From: Straminergon stramineum
Lineage: Eukaryota > Streptophyta > Bryopsida > Hypnales > Calliergonaceae
DNA: 64,000 bases
Assembly (NCBI GenBank): GCA_963920665.1
Contig: OY987264.1
Span: 34,886,906 to 34,950,905, forward strand
Direction of reading: 5' to 3'
Shown here: in pieces, positions 35,076-47,207 of the stretch
How the letters are laid out: every line of letters starts with the position of its first letter
How positions within the stretch are numbered: the first letter of the stretch is position 1
Notes under the pieces: generated by a model
Databases searched by the model: none
The model's input: only the letters and a program-made list of their open reading frames with translations
What the model was told of the DNA's origin: nothing
Made by a program: the position numbers and the translations under genes

Positions 35076-36181
35076 TCAGGAGGTGATTACAATCATTAAT
35101 GCTGGTACAGTTCCCATCGCAGTTGTGGCGCATTATGATTGGCTACAAGACTCTCAATATTGCAAGTTTGCAACCAACTCTTGTTGGATTTTGCAACCAA
35201 CCCTTGGTCGGAAATAAGAAGGTATATATGACCAATATGGATGGAGCAGAATCTTCAGCCAAAATTTTTACAGTAATTATGTTTTGAGAAACAAAAATCT
35301 GAAAAATTATGAATATCTTATGAACTCTATTTCTGCACATGGGAAAATTTCCACCTATTGAAATCTCCCTTGCGAATACCTGTATATGCTTAAGTGGTCA
35401 GAAACGGGTTGCCTCCCCTAATGGCCGAACGCAGAATATCTTTGGGGATGTTAAGTTGGTCGCCAACCGGTGAATATTGACCCTCCCAATTATGGGTCCC
35501 AGGCTTGATGCCCATAAGGGTTTCTCTCAGAGAGGGAAGTTCCAGCCTTCCAGGAGGCCAGGGGCACTCCTTGTGGCTTTGAAGAAGCCCGAACATGGCG
35601 AGCCACCCTGCAGGCCTGCATGAGTGAAAAATATGTTCAGTAGTCTCCCTCTACTTTGTTCGGCAGCTGAGGCAAAAGGGGGGAAAACCCATCACCGCGC
35701 TCCAGTTGCTGGTCGGCCATAAAAAGAATTGAAAGCTTAGCAGGTCTGCTGCAATCCCAAAGAATTCGAACTTGGATTGCGTTTTTGATCTCCTTCATCG
35801 TCATATTCAGTTGTTGCATTTTGTTGATCAGCTTGGTGGTGGATGCCTTCTTGTTAAGGCATACGACCCATTTGCAACCACTTCAGCAATTATGCATATA
35901 TGGAGCTTGGGATTCTCAAGTGGGGAAATTTTCCTGTGTAAAGAAATAGAGTTGGGAAGGATTCCATATTTTTCATAATTTTATTTCTCAAAACATAATT
36001 ACTATGAATTTTTAGCTTAAGATTCTGTTCGACCCATATTGGTCATACAAATTTTTGTATTTCCAACCAAGGTCTGGTTGCAATCAACCAAGGATTAGTT
36101 GCAATATTGACAGTCTTGTAGCCAATCATAATGTGCCACAACTACATTTGGAATTGTGCCACAATTAATTACCACTCCTGA
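35076..36181. mobile_element. Long-terminal-inverted-repeat element
   Basis: The left arm, about 35076-35370, is the inverse of about 35905-36181. Matched landmarks include TCAGGAG/CTCCTGA at the outer ends, GTTGTGGCGCATTATGATTGG against CCAATCATAATGTGCCACAAC, CAACCAACCCTTGG-like blocks, and GGGAAAATTTCC against GGAAATTTTCC at the inner ends. The unmatched middle (about 530 bases) is of higher GC and non-coding as far as I can see. Arms of 280-300 bases are typical of MULE or fold-back elements. No target duplication is visible. Confidence 0.65.
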
Positions 36182-36256
36182 CTACCCGATCATGAAGAAT
36201 TGTAGTCTACATGGCGGAAATGGAATGGGTGATCAAAATGCAGTCGGCTCCCTTAA

Positions 36257-36479
36257 CCCCTAAACGCTGAGCCGGACGTTTTCCATTCAATGAATGACAA
36301 GGAATTTTCCTGTATAGGACAGAATTGCAACTATTCATCCTCGGAATTAGGGGTGAAAAGGGAAGATCTTCAATAGTAGTTTGACTTCCAACGATTACTT
36401 TTTATTTTTTTTAAAGTAGATGATGTCACATGGTTCCAAAATGCTTGATTTCCACGGTCACCAACCTGGCGTTCAAGGA
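36257..36479. mobile_element. Short TTAA-flanked element J
   Basis: TTAA at 36253-36256 precedes CCCCTAAACGCTGAGCC, and the right end GGCGTTCAAGGA abuts TTAA at 36480-36483. Ends match as inverted repeats at 8-9 of 11 positions. Size is 223 bases. Confidence 0.45.
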
Positions 36480-36557
36480 TTAAGGCTGATGTTGTAGCCC
36501 AAACGAGTGGAGTAATCGAAAACTCCCTGCGCTTGTCCTAACCAATGTTTTTTTAAG

Positions 36558-37646
36558 GGTGAAATTTCGCCAGATCTGTCAGAATCTGACCAATGTGAAT
36601 TTGTCCCTCCCAAATTTGGTCTATGTAGTGAAGCCAACACAAGGGACACTAGTCCAAAAAAAAACTAGTTCTAACTTGATGTGCCAATTCCCTTCTCCTA
36701 GGATGGTTAACCCTTGTAGGATATTTTGAATTAGTATAAGGTGGGTACACCCAAAAGCACCACAAATTAGATTGTGAATAATTAGAAGGCTAAGTAGATA
36801 ATAGTGAATACAAGATTGTAAAGAGATGTGTAAGGTAAGAGCACCTAATGGCATCCTTGTACCCAATGCTATCAGATTCTACATCAGGAATTCATTCTAA
36901 AACATAAATGTAGTTGGATTGTAGACCTCTTATCATTTTAGGTCAAAAAAATAAGCTATGTATTGTCTACTTACATTTACAACCTAAAATGATTATCTTC
37001 TGTAGAATTTGACAGCATTGGGTACAGGGATGCCATTGGGTGTTCTTACCTTAGAGAAGGAAGAAATGCACAAAAAAAATTAAGATTTTGACAAATATGA
37101 GACCATATTAGGGGTACAAAGTTTTGGAAGTAGAATATTCAAAAGTGCTCATAGGTTCAATTAAAAATCAACAGTCACATGTATAAAGTTTCCCTCCCCA
37201 AGTGTCAAAATGAGAAGAAATGGAGTTGCAATCGTGTTTAAAACAATGAAAAAAAACACCAAATTAGTAACCAACAAGCAATAGAAAAGCTTGTTAGTAA
37301 TCAATGGGAATTGTCCATGTGTTTCGAACAAGAGAAAAGAACGATTACCTTGTCAAAGAAACAAATTAACATGTGATGTGAGCTTAGAAGCATGTTGCCA
37401 ATACCCAAATGGCCAATGGTTCTTTGACTAACCACCATATTCACTCACTAACAATTTTGAGTAGATAACTAAACCATTTAAGGGCTTAATCTAGGGTGCG
37501 CTTTAAGGCACTGCCCCATAATGGGTGTACCCACCAAGGCTTTTTTTAGGACTAGTGTCCCCCGTATTGGTTTCATTGCACAAGCTAGATTTTGGAGGGA
37601 CAAATTCACAATGGAAAGATTCTGATAGATCTGGTAAAATTTTGCC
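36558..37646. mobile_element. Inverted-repeat element interrupted by a nested MITE
   Basis: The arm at 36558-36655 (GATCTGTCAGAATCTGACC, GAATTTGTCCCTCC, GGACACTAGTCC) is the inverse of 37549-37646. A second matched pair, GGTGGGTACACCC at about 36739 and GGGTGTACCCACC at about 37522, extends the arms inward. The TA-flanked element at 36833-37051 lies in the interior, so it inserted later. Confidence 0.6.
36833..37051. mobile_element. TA-flanked MITE, 219 bases, copy 1
   Basis: Begins AGGTAAGAGCACC and ends GGTGTTCTTACCT, with about 50-base inverted ends and TA on both sides (36831-36832 and 37052-37053). TA duplication suggests a Tc1/mariner (Stowaway-type) mobiliser. The element at 43265-43483 has the same length, the same AGGTA start and TA flanks. 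Confidence 0.7.
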
Positions 37647-38469
37647 AAAAAAAAGCCTTATTACCCACCTTACATGTTATGAGCAAATTTCAACGTATTT
37701 TGAGGGAAAGGATGTATAACCATTGTTTTGTAACCCTTAACCATGTCTCTCTAAGGTGGGATTTTACATAGTGGATGCTTACAAGTGTGCTTCACAATTC
37801 TGCAATCAAAAGTGGTTTTGAGGAAAACAAGCTTTGGCAAGAAATTTGTTACTACAAATGGGTGTCGAGTGGTCTATATACAAAGATTGTATTGCACCAA
37901 GTTGAAGAGTAAGGAAAAGTCAACATTAGATCGTCCATTGAACTTCCCCACACACTTGGTCTCTCGCATTTGCACCAATTGTAAATCAAGTACGGATTGT
38001 GGCTTGAACAACTACAACATTAGCCCACACAACAAAGCACTTCACTTGTGCGAATCTTAAAATCTTTATTAAAGAATTTGATACTAATTCATTTCAAAAT
38101 TGGGAATCTATGTGGGTGGCAATTTATTGACACAAAAATCCAAAACTCAACTTTTTACAAAATAGAAATAGAGAAAGTAGGAATTCTAGGATTTAGAAAA
38201 GAAGTATTATTGTGATAATATTAAGTAAAACATAAATACATATTATTTTTTGAAAACAATCTTTTGAAATTAACTTTTGAATTATCAATAAATTTTTTTA
38301 AAATGTTGAATATCAATATTGAACTCTGAAAAGTCTCAAACAATTATAGTTTAAGAAAAGAATGCAAATCACCTAATGTAAGATACATAAAGAATCTCAT
38401 ATTTTGCCCAATACATAAGGGAACCAATACACAAATGTGAAATACTACGAATTGAAGCCTAGGAATGGT
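37647..38469. other. Intergenic DNA, no supported gene
   Basis: A 91-codon frame at 37785-38060 is unrecognised, in AT-rich sequence, and likely chance. Confidence 0.45.
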
Positions 38470-38690
38470 CTCCATATCCTAGAAGGTGGGGTGATCCATG
38501 CCTGATAAGATTTGCAAATTTTAAATTCATATTTGCAATCATAGTACCCAAATTAGCTAGGAGACATGTCCAAGGTAAATTAATCAAGCACTAAATTGGG
38601 GGCTTTTTCTTCTACTTGCACCCCTTAAATGACTTAGAGGTGAAGGGGCCAAGCAAGGGGGCTAGTTCACTATGGCCATCTAGAAGGGTT
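38470..38690 (-). repeat. Dispersed repeat R2, copy 3
   Basis: Inverse of 1750-2000 and 9700-9930. The shared block on the minus strand reads TGCAAATATGAATTTAAAAT. It ends exactly where the tiny TTAA element K begins. Confidence 0.55.
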
Positions 38691-38692
38691 AA

Positions 38693-38757
38693 CCCCTAAA
38701 GGACCATAAGGCCACGAAGTGGCTACACTATTTTTTTGCACCCTAGTCCTTTAGGGG
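38693..38757. mobile_element. Minimal 65-base TTAA-flanked element K
   Basis: TTAA at 38689-38692 precedes CCCCTAAAGGACC, and AGTCCTTTAGGGG abuts TTAA at 38758-38761. The ends form a perfect 12-base inverted repeat and only about 40 bases separate them. The termini are the best consensus match in the whole family. Confidence 0.65.
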
Positions 38758-38761
38758 TTAA

Positions 38762-39058
38762 GCTAGTAGTAAACTGACATAACTTAGATAATGCATTGGA
38801 TCAGTTACCACTAGAGTGCTAGCATGCAAGGGATTAGAGGAGGGATTGAAAAAAAAGTGCCAAAAAAATGCAACTATTTCACCTATTATCACCTCTTTTG
38901 GGTAAAGATTTGTCACATTTAAAAAAAATTGTTGATGAAAACCCTTTCAATTGGCATGAAAAGGAATTGATGACTCCATGTATTGCACAGAGGAAAGCCC
39001 CTCAAGCCTATGAATTGTAGTCTTCAATTGTTAGAGTTCATGAAAGCATAAACTTTGC
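38762..39058. other. Intergenic spacer, nothing recognised
   Basis: AT-rich sequence between two TTAA elements. Confidence 0.5.
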
Positions 39059-39062
39059 TTAA

Positions 39063-40016
39063 CCTGTAAAGGTATTTGAAAGGTATTTGACTATATTTTC
39101 ACCAAAAATGCTCCAAAATTGTCATCTCTAGTACAAGTACCAAATTTTAGAAAAAATACATTTTTGGACACATGTAACCGTAGGATCTTGTAGTAAGCTC
39201 TTTTGGGAAGATGCGGAAAAAATTTCAGAAATTTCCACCGTTTGGATTGCAAGATATCAGCATTTGAAGTGACAAAAAGCCATTTTTTGACCCTGCGAAA
39301 ATCCGGGCAGATGCACTTCACAAGGCCATATCATTTTGAAAAAATGTCCAAAATGGTTGTAACTCTTTGGATTAATTCTCCAAGTCATGTTGGCTACATT
39401 CTTGAAAATTTTTAGATCATTTGGAATTGTACAACACATAGGAAAAAAATAGTAAGTTGAAAGAAGTAGAGAATAATTCAAAATACTAAATTGTAAATAA
39501 TTTATTTATGGAATTGAAAAATGCCAATCCCAATGATTAAATTATTGTAATAAACAATCTACACCTCAAGTTTTTATTTTTTTCCAAAAATATTAAACAT
39601 TGAGTTAAATAAATGTCTTCAAAGTTTATTTTAGAGTAGAGATTCCGTTACTACCCACAAACTACCCACAACTAAAACTCTTCATAACTTTCATCTCATA
39701 AATCAAAATGGAATTATTCAAAGCTTTCCATGTATATATAAATTAGGAAAATAAATTTCAAATTTTTATTTTTTTTAAAAGTGATTTTTAGAGAAGTTTT
39801 TTTTTCTGTCGAGGCTGCCCGCTAAGCAATGAAAACAACATATCATACAACAATTTTTTGACCATGTATTCAAAAGTTATGAAAATTGTTGGGTCTTAAA
39901 GCTACTCCTCCGGCACACATTGTATGAAAATTTCAAAGAAAAAGAAAAATTCCATTTGTAGTGAGCTGCCCAAAATCACTATGTTGCCAAAAAAACACCG
40001 TTTGGTCCTTTAGGGG
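39063..40016 (-). mobile_element. TTAA-flanked non-autonomous element C
   Basis: TTAA at 39059-39062 precedes CCTGTAAAGGTATTTGA (a damaged terminus with a 14-base tandem duplication). The other end, GGTCCTTTAGGGG, abuts TTAA at 40017-40020. It is the inverse of element B along almost its full length, including the core (GATTGCAAGATATCAGC and AGGATCTTGTAGTA). Size is 954 bases, non-coding. Frames at 39091-39481 are shadows shared with the other copies. Confidence 0.75.
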
Positions 40017-40020
40017 TTAA

Positions 40021-41443
40021 TTTGCTGAGTAAAATATGACATGGCTTTGCTTCAAACAACAGCATGTTGTTGGCAATGCCACTTTTACTCCAAGCCAGAT
40101 ATGTTCGTTGTCACAAAATGCAATTTCAATGAGATATCAAAGGGCAATTTAATTCAGAGTTTGAGCATTGGAGCCGGCTTCCATGTTTGCAGAATAATGT
40201 GGCAAAATCTAGGTCCATATTTCAGCAAAGCTTTGTGTAGGCCGTGGTCAAAAGTAGTACCATTCTCAGGTCGCCGTTGCTTACTGGGGGGGAAAAAAAG
40301 TACCATTCTCAGTGCATAACTTACAAATACTCATGAGGCTTAGATGAGTGAAAATCATTTGATGGATTCAGTTCAGTTGCCGGTGTCAGCGTCTGACTGT
40401 CGGAACTTAGCCACTGCGAATGCCATGCCAGTCTCTGACTCTCTGCAATTTCCTTGTACCAAATGAACACCCTTGCAGAGTGGTGGCAAACTTCCTGGTG
40501 GTTCATACTCTCTGACCAAAATCTGGCTTCGACAGTAGTCTTCTACTGATGCACCAAACTGGCATCATCTTTTGGATTTTCTGATCAAAACGGAATGAAG
40601 GAGAAGAGTAACTGAATGTTGGCCTGAAGATCTTTGTGAATGAAGAGTTCACACGGTAGTTCCTTCCATGTGAGCGGAGGTAGCAAGTGCTACTACCGGA
40701 ATAGTGAAATCAGGTCAGTGCCCCTCACTAATTTCCCGACATTTTACACAATGTAAATATTTATTGCAGTAATTTTCATCAATCCAAATAAAGGCAATTG
40801 CAACCTAATTGGACCCACTTCTATAATGGACCCAAACATACTTTTGCCCACTATGCATTGCCTCAATTCATAAGAGCCCATGGTCAATTGTAGGTACACC
40901 TATATTCATCACTTTGAAAACTCATAGTTCCTTTATATGGTGTTGGAAGATTTTCAAACCTCATGAGGTGCTTAAAATCTAGACCTAATTCTTATGTGTT
41001 ATATATAATCAGACTTATTGATTTCAATCCAAAGTATGCACATAATGCTTAAATTGTCTATTATAGGTGGGTGATTTTTTGGGTGCAAATCAAAGGATAT
41101 TTTCATTGCAAAAAGAAAAGTACAATCTAACCTAAGCCAAGAGTGTTTTACCCCAAGACCAAGCAAACTCCAGACTTAACAAACCATGTACTTACAACAA
41201 TACAATCAAGTATTAGGAAGAAGAAACTCCCACCCAACAATAAGATTAGTTCTACTACAAAAAAAAATAAGATACACAATCCATTGAGCCTCACAGCTCA
41301 CAAAAACACTTTTGGCAAACACATGCAAGTTCTTCTTCATAGACTCCAAAGTCTTATTCCATGCAATTCTCCCATAGTCCAAAAGTCCTTCCCACACCAT
41401 ACCCACGCATTGATAAGGTTGCCAAACCTCTACTTTGATGACT
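40021..41443. other. Intergenic DNA, moderate GC at its start
   Basis: Contains a diverged copy of the 6125-6370 MITE left half at about 40700-40770 (CTAATTTCCCGACATTTTACA). Frames up to 113 codons (41143-41484, plus) are not recognisable. Confidence 0.45.
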
Positions 41444-42130
41444 TCAGCATTTCACCCCAAATTGCCCAAAGAATGAAAGAATGAGCCCTCGAATGAATAA
41501 CCAATGTTTCGGCCTGACTTTGTTGAATCTACTACTGTCCGGAGTTTTCGTCACCATTCGAATTGCTGCAAACTGAAGTGACGAGAGCATGGTAAGCCTT
41601 GATTCAGATGACCTGACTCCAGCTTTCCAAGCAAGCTGAAGCTGCAAATTTCCAAATTTCTTGTGCTTGCTCGCAGATGAAGAATTTGTGGATGTAAGAT
41701 TTTCTTCAGATGCTCCACAAGAACTGTTGTTTTGTGTAAACTTCGAACGCCATGACTGATTCGTCGACCCTGCTCTGTGCCAGATTGACCAACTAAATGC
41801 CCAGGCCTTTATTCGATCTTCGCCCAAAAGTTTGTGCCTAGACGGTCTTTCAGTTCTTTCCAGGTATAGCTGCTTCCACCTTATCTTACACAAGTTTACA
41901 TGACCACTTCCAGGTTTCAGAATTGGCAGTTGAAGTGTCAGCTCCGGCCCAAGCGCATTTAAAAATCGGCACAACTGACGACTCCATGTTTGAGGCAGAA
42001 CGTCATGACTCATGAGTCCCACCGGAAGCACTGGCAGGACTCCACAAGGCACAAGCCACCTTCCCATTCCTGGTTTATTGCCCCCCATCTGACATGATTC
42101 CGATGTATTCGGTGTTAGGCCGAGTAGCAC
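41444..42130 (-). CDS. Unrecognised 228-codon open frame
   Basis: The longest single unidentified frame in the window, in a patch of clearly higher GC than the flanks. The translation has no signal peptide or membrane helix and no motif I know. It is rich in Ser, Leu, Lys and Arg. It is not flanked by recognisable exons, and no homology can be offered. It may be a fragment of an unknown gene, a transposon remnant, or chance in GC-richer DNA. Confidence 0.2.
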   Translation of the reverse strand: MLLGLTPNTSESCQMGGNKPGMGRWLVPCGVLPVLPVGLMSHDVLPQTWSRQLCRFLNALGPELTLQLPILKPGSGHVNLCKIRWKQLYLERTERPSRHKLLGEDRIKAWAFSWSIWHRAGSTNQSWRSKFTQNNSSCGASEENLTSTNSSSASKHKKFGNLQLQLAWKAGVRSSESRLTMLSSLQFAAIRMVTKTPDSSRFNKVRPKHWLFIRGLILSFFGQFGVKC

Positions 42131-42722
42131 CGTCGCAGAGGGAGGTTATACTCAAGGGAGTGATCATACTCCCGGACACTGATTAAATGTCTGCCTTAAA
42201 TTTAAATGTCAGCTCGCATGTGAGATCATTCAATGGTATTGTGCAAAAAATAATTGATGGGTCACAGCAGAGCCCACTTAATTTGATACAGTAAAATGAG
42301 TAGATAGCTTGAGCCGGGTGATTCGAGAACTTTTTAGGACAGTATTTTAACTTTAGAGGACAAGAGAATTGCACCTAAAAGTATTTTGAATAAGCATTTG
42401 AGCATGCCAATGCTATTACCAAACTATAGGTATTTTTTTGGTCTTTTCTTTTTTGAAGAAAAGATTTGAACCCTAAGAAAAAGGAAGAGAACAAAATGAG
42501 TCTGGTCCAAGTGGATGATTCAACCTAGGAGGAAGGTTGAGAGGTAAATGCTGCCTGGGTTGGTGGAGACTACCCGACCCAAAAAATAAAATAAAATTCC
42601 AAGTGTTGAGAAATTTTAGGCTTGTCATTTTTTTGTCTATCCATTAGGAAAAATTTGAACCATCAAAGAGACCCTCACAATTGACATGAGAAGTTATTTA
42701 TTGAAGGCTAGAGATGATAGCC
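42131..42722. other. Intergenic DNA, nothing recognised
   Basis: No supported gene or repeat. Confidence 0.5.
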
Positions 42723-42933
42723 CAAGTACACAAATATGTTCATAATTGTGTCACTACCTTGTCTAAATTTTATCAAGTACACAGATGTGTTCATAATTGT
42801 GTCACTACCTTGTCTAAATTTTATCAAGTACACAAATGTGTTCATAATTGTGTCACTACCTTGTCTAAATTTTATCAAGTACATAGGTGTGTTCATAATT
42901 GTGTCACTACCTTGTCTAAATTTTATCAAGTAC
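42723..42933. repeat. 51-bp tandem repeat, four copies
   Basis: Units start at 42723, 42774, 42825 and 42876 and are almost identical, each containing GTTCATAATTGTGTCACTAC and TTGTCTAAATTTTATCAAG. Because 51 is a multiple of three, open frames pass through on both strands, but the periodic translations look like repeat artefacts. Confidence 0.95.
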
Positions 42934-43264
42934 CCATGCTCTTGTCAAAATAAAAATTCACTTGTAATATCAACTGAAGGACTTGAATGACAAAAAGTAC
43001 CTAATGTTTAATTGTCCAATGAGAAGCACTTCATTTTGCAAACATCGTGAGCATCAACTACCAATGAACTTTTCAAAATAAAAAACTCATTCATTGTAAT
43101 AAGGACTTGAATGACAAGAAGTATTTAGTGTCTCATAGTCCAATAAGAAGCATTTCATTACACAAACATTATGAGCCATTAGTACTTAGTTGCACCAAAT
43201 TTATCCTTTTTCATATAAATTATTCCCTCAATGTACTAAAGATTTGAATGAGAAGAAGTATCTA

Positions 43265-43483
43265 AGGTAGGGAAACCCAATACTAACCATTCACCTAATA
43301 CCACCTAATTGTAGGATACCTGTTGATCTTAGAATGAGAATTTATGATGGAAGTACTTGTCTTTACTTCACTTGCTGTGAAGTTAAGGCATGTGATCCTA
43401 TCATAGATTCAAACTCTAGAATCAATGATTGTCCTACATTTGGGTGGTATTGGGTGAATGGTTGGTATTGGGTTCCCCTACCT
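43265..43483. mobile_element. TA-flanked MITE, 219 bases, copy 2
   Basis: Begins AGGTAGGGAAACCCAATAC and ends with its near inverse, GTATTGGGTTCCCCTACCT, with about 54-base inverted ends. TA lies at 43263-43264 and 43484-43485. It matches 36833-37051 in length, start and target site but not in most of its arm sequence, so the two are related at subfamily level. Confidence 0.75.
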
Positions 43484-46400
43484 TAATGCCTTATTGTCCA
43501 ATAAAAGGCATGCAATTGCATAGACATTATGATGTCAAAAGTATGTGGAAATTGGGGGAAAATACCATTCCTCCTTTGACAAGTGCATATTTAAATTCAA
43601 TTAAGGTCCCCAATCAAGGCCATTCTAGAGGGCACTTTGAGGTCTAGATTTCTTCTAATGCTTGCTACAACAATAGAGGAAAGAGAGAATGTGGTTCATG
43701 TGGGCCTTACTTGCGAGAATAGTGTCACGCCAAACTAAAGTGCAAATTTGTGTAATGCAAGTCTCTTCCCCTTCAAAAATTAGCTTGTTGTGAGCCCATG
43801 ACATGCAACTTCCAAAAGATGGTTGACCTAAGAGTGTTGCTAGCAATATTCAAAGAGTAGTTTTTGTTTAGTCTTGTTGAGAGTTGAAAAGGATTTTATA
43901 TATATATTTAGTGTAAAATTTTCCATCTATGTTGAAAATAGGTGAAACCAAAACCAACCGTAATCTCATAAAGAAAAGTTATCATTCAAACAATAATTTG
44001 TAAAACAATGCCTTTTGGAGGTGCATTCTCTACTTTAGTGCACTGGAGTCTATAGGAATTGTGATTGGCCATAGGAATTGACAAGCACATATAATTTCTA
44101 TATAGAAGGCAAAATATACTCTGTCCACTTTATGCTAGAAGAAAACAAATTTTTAGAGGGGGATTTTAGAAATTGACTTAAATTAGATGTTGTTAACACG
44201 TTGTTACCTCAATATTGAACAAAAAATTTTGAAAGTATGATTCTTGGTTTGTAGTAATAGGGCTTGCCATGAACATCACATTATGGATTATAATCCTATT
44301 GCTTTTAGCAAAACAAAATTTGACACAATGTATATTGACTAGTCAATTTTACATTATGGAATGTGTATTAACTACTATAGTATCAACAAGTATAATTTGC
44401 TAATTTGGTAATATGTTACTCACAGAATTGCTAAAACTTCACTTTTTATATGCTTGTATGGTAGCTACATTCACCCAATAGAGCAATGTGGTGATCATTA
44501 ACCAATAAAATGAAACTTAAATAGAAGGTATATAACCATGCAAATTTCAAATAGGTTTCTAATTATACCATTTTTATTTACAATAACTTAAGAAATTGAT
44601 TATAAAAATTCATTGAATTTAGAAACTAAGTTTATTATATGGAAAAAGTGTTATTGTTTTCATCATTCAATCTTATGCCTTTTTTGCAAATCAATGAAAA
44701 CTACAATTTTGACCAATCATAGAAATTTTCAAATGCTACAGGCTGGTGAAGCTTGAAGTTTTATCTTCAAACTCATTTGCAACAAATCTATAAATAGTTA
44801 AAATTTTTAATCAAACAAGTACTATCTATTGATCATGCTCCATGTTTTCTTCTTTAATTAATGCAAAGTTAACTATTAAATATAAAACATATATTGTATA
44901 ATACATTTGTATTTTGACCAAAATCCTTGGATCTTTAGGAATTAAAGCTATTTGAGTGGGTTTAGGACTTTAGTAGGTAGTTGTCCATGCATTAAACAAA
45001 GCATTTCATATTGAAGAAACTTGAAAAGAGATTAATACTAAAATTATATGTTGAATGGACAAGCTAGCATACTATCTTATGTAGTTTTGCTTATAATCCT
45101 CAAAATCATTGGGTTGAGTATAAAGTTCACTAATATAAATTTTGCACATTAAGTTGTACATATTAGAGTGAATTGACAAGTCTATATTTGCCCCTAAGGC
45201 ATTGCAAATAGAGGCAACAATGTTAGCACGTGAGCATGGAAATGAAAGCATATGAGCCTTGAGCATTTGTATAAGTAGATATTCTATGACCATGGAAGTT
45301 ACTTATAACATAAACACCTAAAATATAGGTACCTATAATTATATAAGGTTTCTATAATAATTACACTCATAACAAATGTGTATAGTCTTTTGGGCTTATG
45401 GGCTCATCCTCTTGAGCTCACATAATAGCACCTCTCTAAATAGAGCTATATAAAAATAGTATTTAGTCCATACCCTTCTTTGAACTTATGTAAAAGGGAA
45501 ATAAAATATTTTTCTAATACAATTTCAAACTTGATGTAGTACAAGGTACACAAGCAATATAAATAAGAAATCTTCACAAGGTTTCATTGGATTTGGCACC
45601 TCCTCTGAAGTAATTTGACAACTATATTTTGCCCTTGTTTTTTTTATATCATTGAGAACCCTTATTTGAATGCTTTCATATGAAAGCCTCTCAATTAGAG
45701 AAGAATATTAATTCAAATTGAGAATAAAATGATGATTTTTGGAAGATTCCCTTATAGTGGTAAAAACAAATTTAATGTGAGGCATTTTGGGGACATGATA
45801 ATTGCATATAGTGGATATCTTCATGACTACTACTTGCTTGTTTGCCATTGTAAATCAACCACAATAGTTGAGTAATTGAATTAAGTATAGAACTTCAAAC
45901 TTCACTTGTGCATAATAAATGAATTTTTTCAAAATTTTATCAACTAAAACATGTATAAAATGAAGTTGTCCTTCATCTTGAAAATTCATTTGTGATTAAA
46001 TCCTTCTATCAAAAGTTAAGAACAAAATTCAAAGTATAAGAAGAACATTTTTAGAAATCCTTTGTAAGCTTTGTTCATTACTTTTGAATAGAAGCTTCAA
46101 ACTACAACTAAAATTTTGTTAGGTCTTGAGTAGTGCCATTTTAGTCTTTATTACATTGACATGAAAATTCCTAAGACAATATTGTGAGTTAGACGAGTGT
46201 TGCAATGAAGAACAACAAATCTTTGGCCCTTCAAAGCAACAAAACCTTCTTTATTTGATGTTCAAATTAAATTAGAAAGGGAAATGCTATATTGACAGTG
46301 TCTTTGTGGCCTTTCTTTCATTGACAACTAAAGTCAATTGTATTAACACTCTCACTAGCTTGGGGCACATTGTGAACTTTCGTAACTACAATAGATCTAC

Positions 46401-47203
46401 ATGCTATCTTGGAGGAGTCTATATGCAACATTTTTGATTTTTTTTTGAGAATACACTTAAAATATTTAGAGAATATTTTATATTTTGAAATTTTGAAACC
46501 CTAATTTACTTATGAGAGTTTTTCATTTTTTTTCATTGCTCAATAATTATAGATGGCATCTTATGTTTGGACTTTTTTTGTCTTTCTAAGACCATTGCTA
46601 GCAACACCATGAGCACTCTCAAAATTGGGGGGTCAAAATTGAAAATCCTAAATTTGTCTATTATTGTAAATAATTCTCCCTATGTCTAGCCTCCATTCTA
46701 GAAATAAGTGTCTTATTTGGATTGCATATTTTTTAACATTGTTTTGAATGGGTCATGTGGTGTCTTCATTTCTAGCTAATTTTTTTAGGTTGCAATGAGT
46801 ACATGCAATGTCCTACATTGATTCAAGTGATATAAAATTTGTATCCTTGTGAATTTTTGCTTTTTCATAATTTGATCAATGACATTGGTTTCAAACATTT
46901 TCAACAACACTGCAAATAATTATTTTGGGGGATGGAGGGAATAATGAACTTATAATAGAATCCCTTTGTAACTCCCATTTTTGCACACTACAATGATCTA
47001 ATTTGAAAAGATGCCAAAATATGCTTCTTCCAAATTTGCTTAGTTAAATTTTATAAAATCTTTCCCACACATTCACACATGTATATTACTTGAGTGCATG
47101 ATCATTGAATTGCATATTTAAAGCAAGACAATTTTATTTTCTTTCTATGGTAGGTTTGGAGTGATTTTTGTGAAACATGCTCATAAAACTTTTGGGATGA
47201 AAT
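43484..47203. other. AT-rich intergenic DNA, no supported gene
   Basis: About 3.7 kb with no frame beyond 73 codons and no bounded element that I could define. Confidence 0.5.
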
Positions 47204-47207
47204 TAAC

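Noticed and set aside
42708..42990. Three overlapping periodic open frames as a repeat protein
   Set aside because: They only reflect a 51-bp tandem repeat. There are frames on both strands, with no signal of selection.
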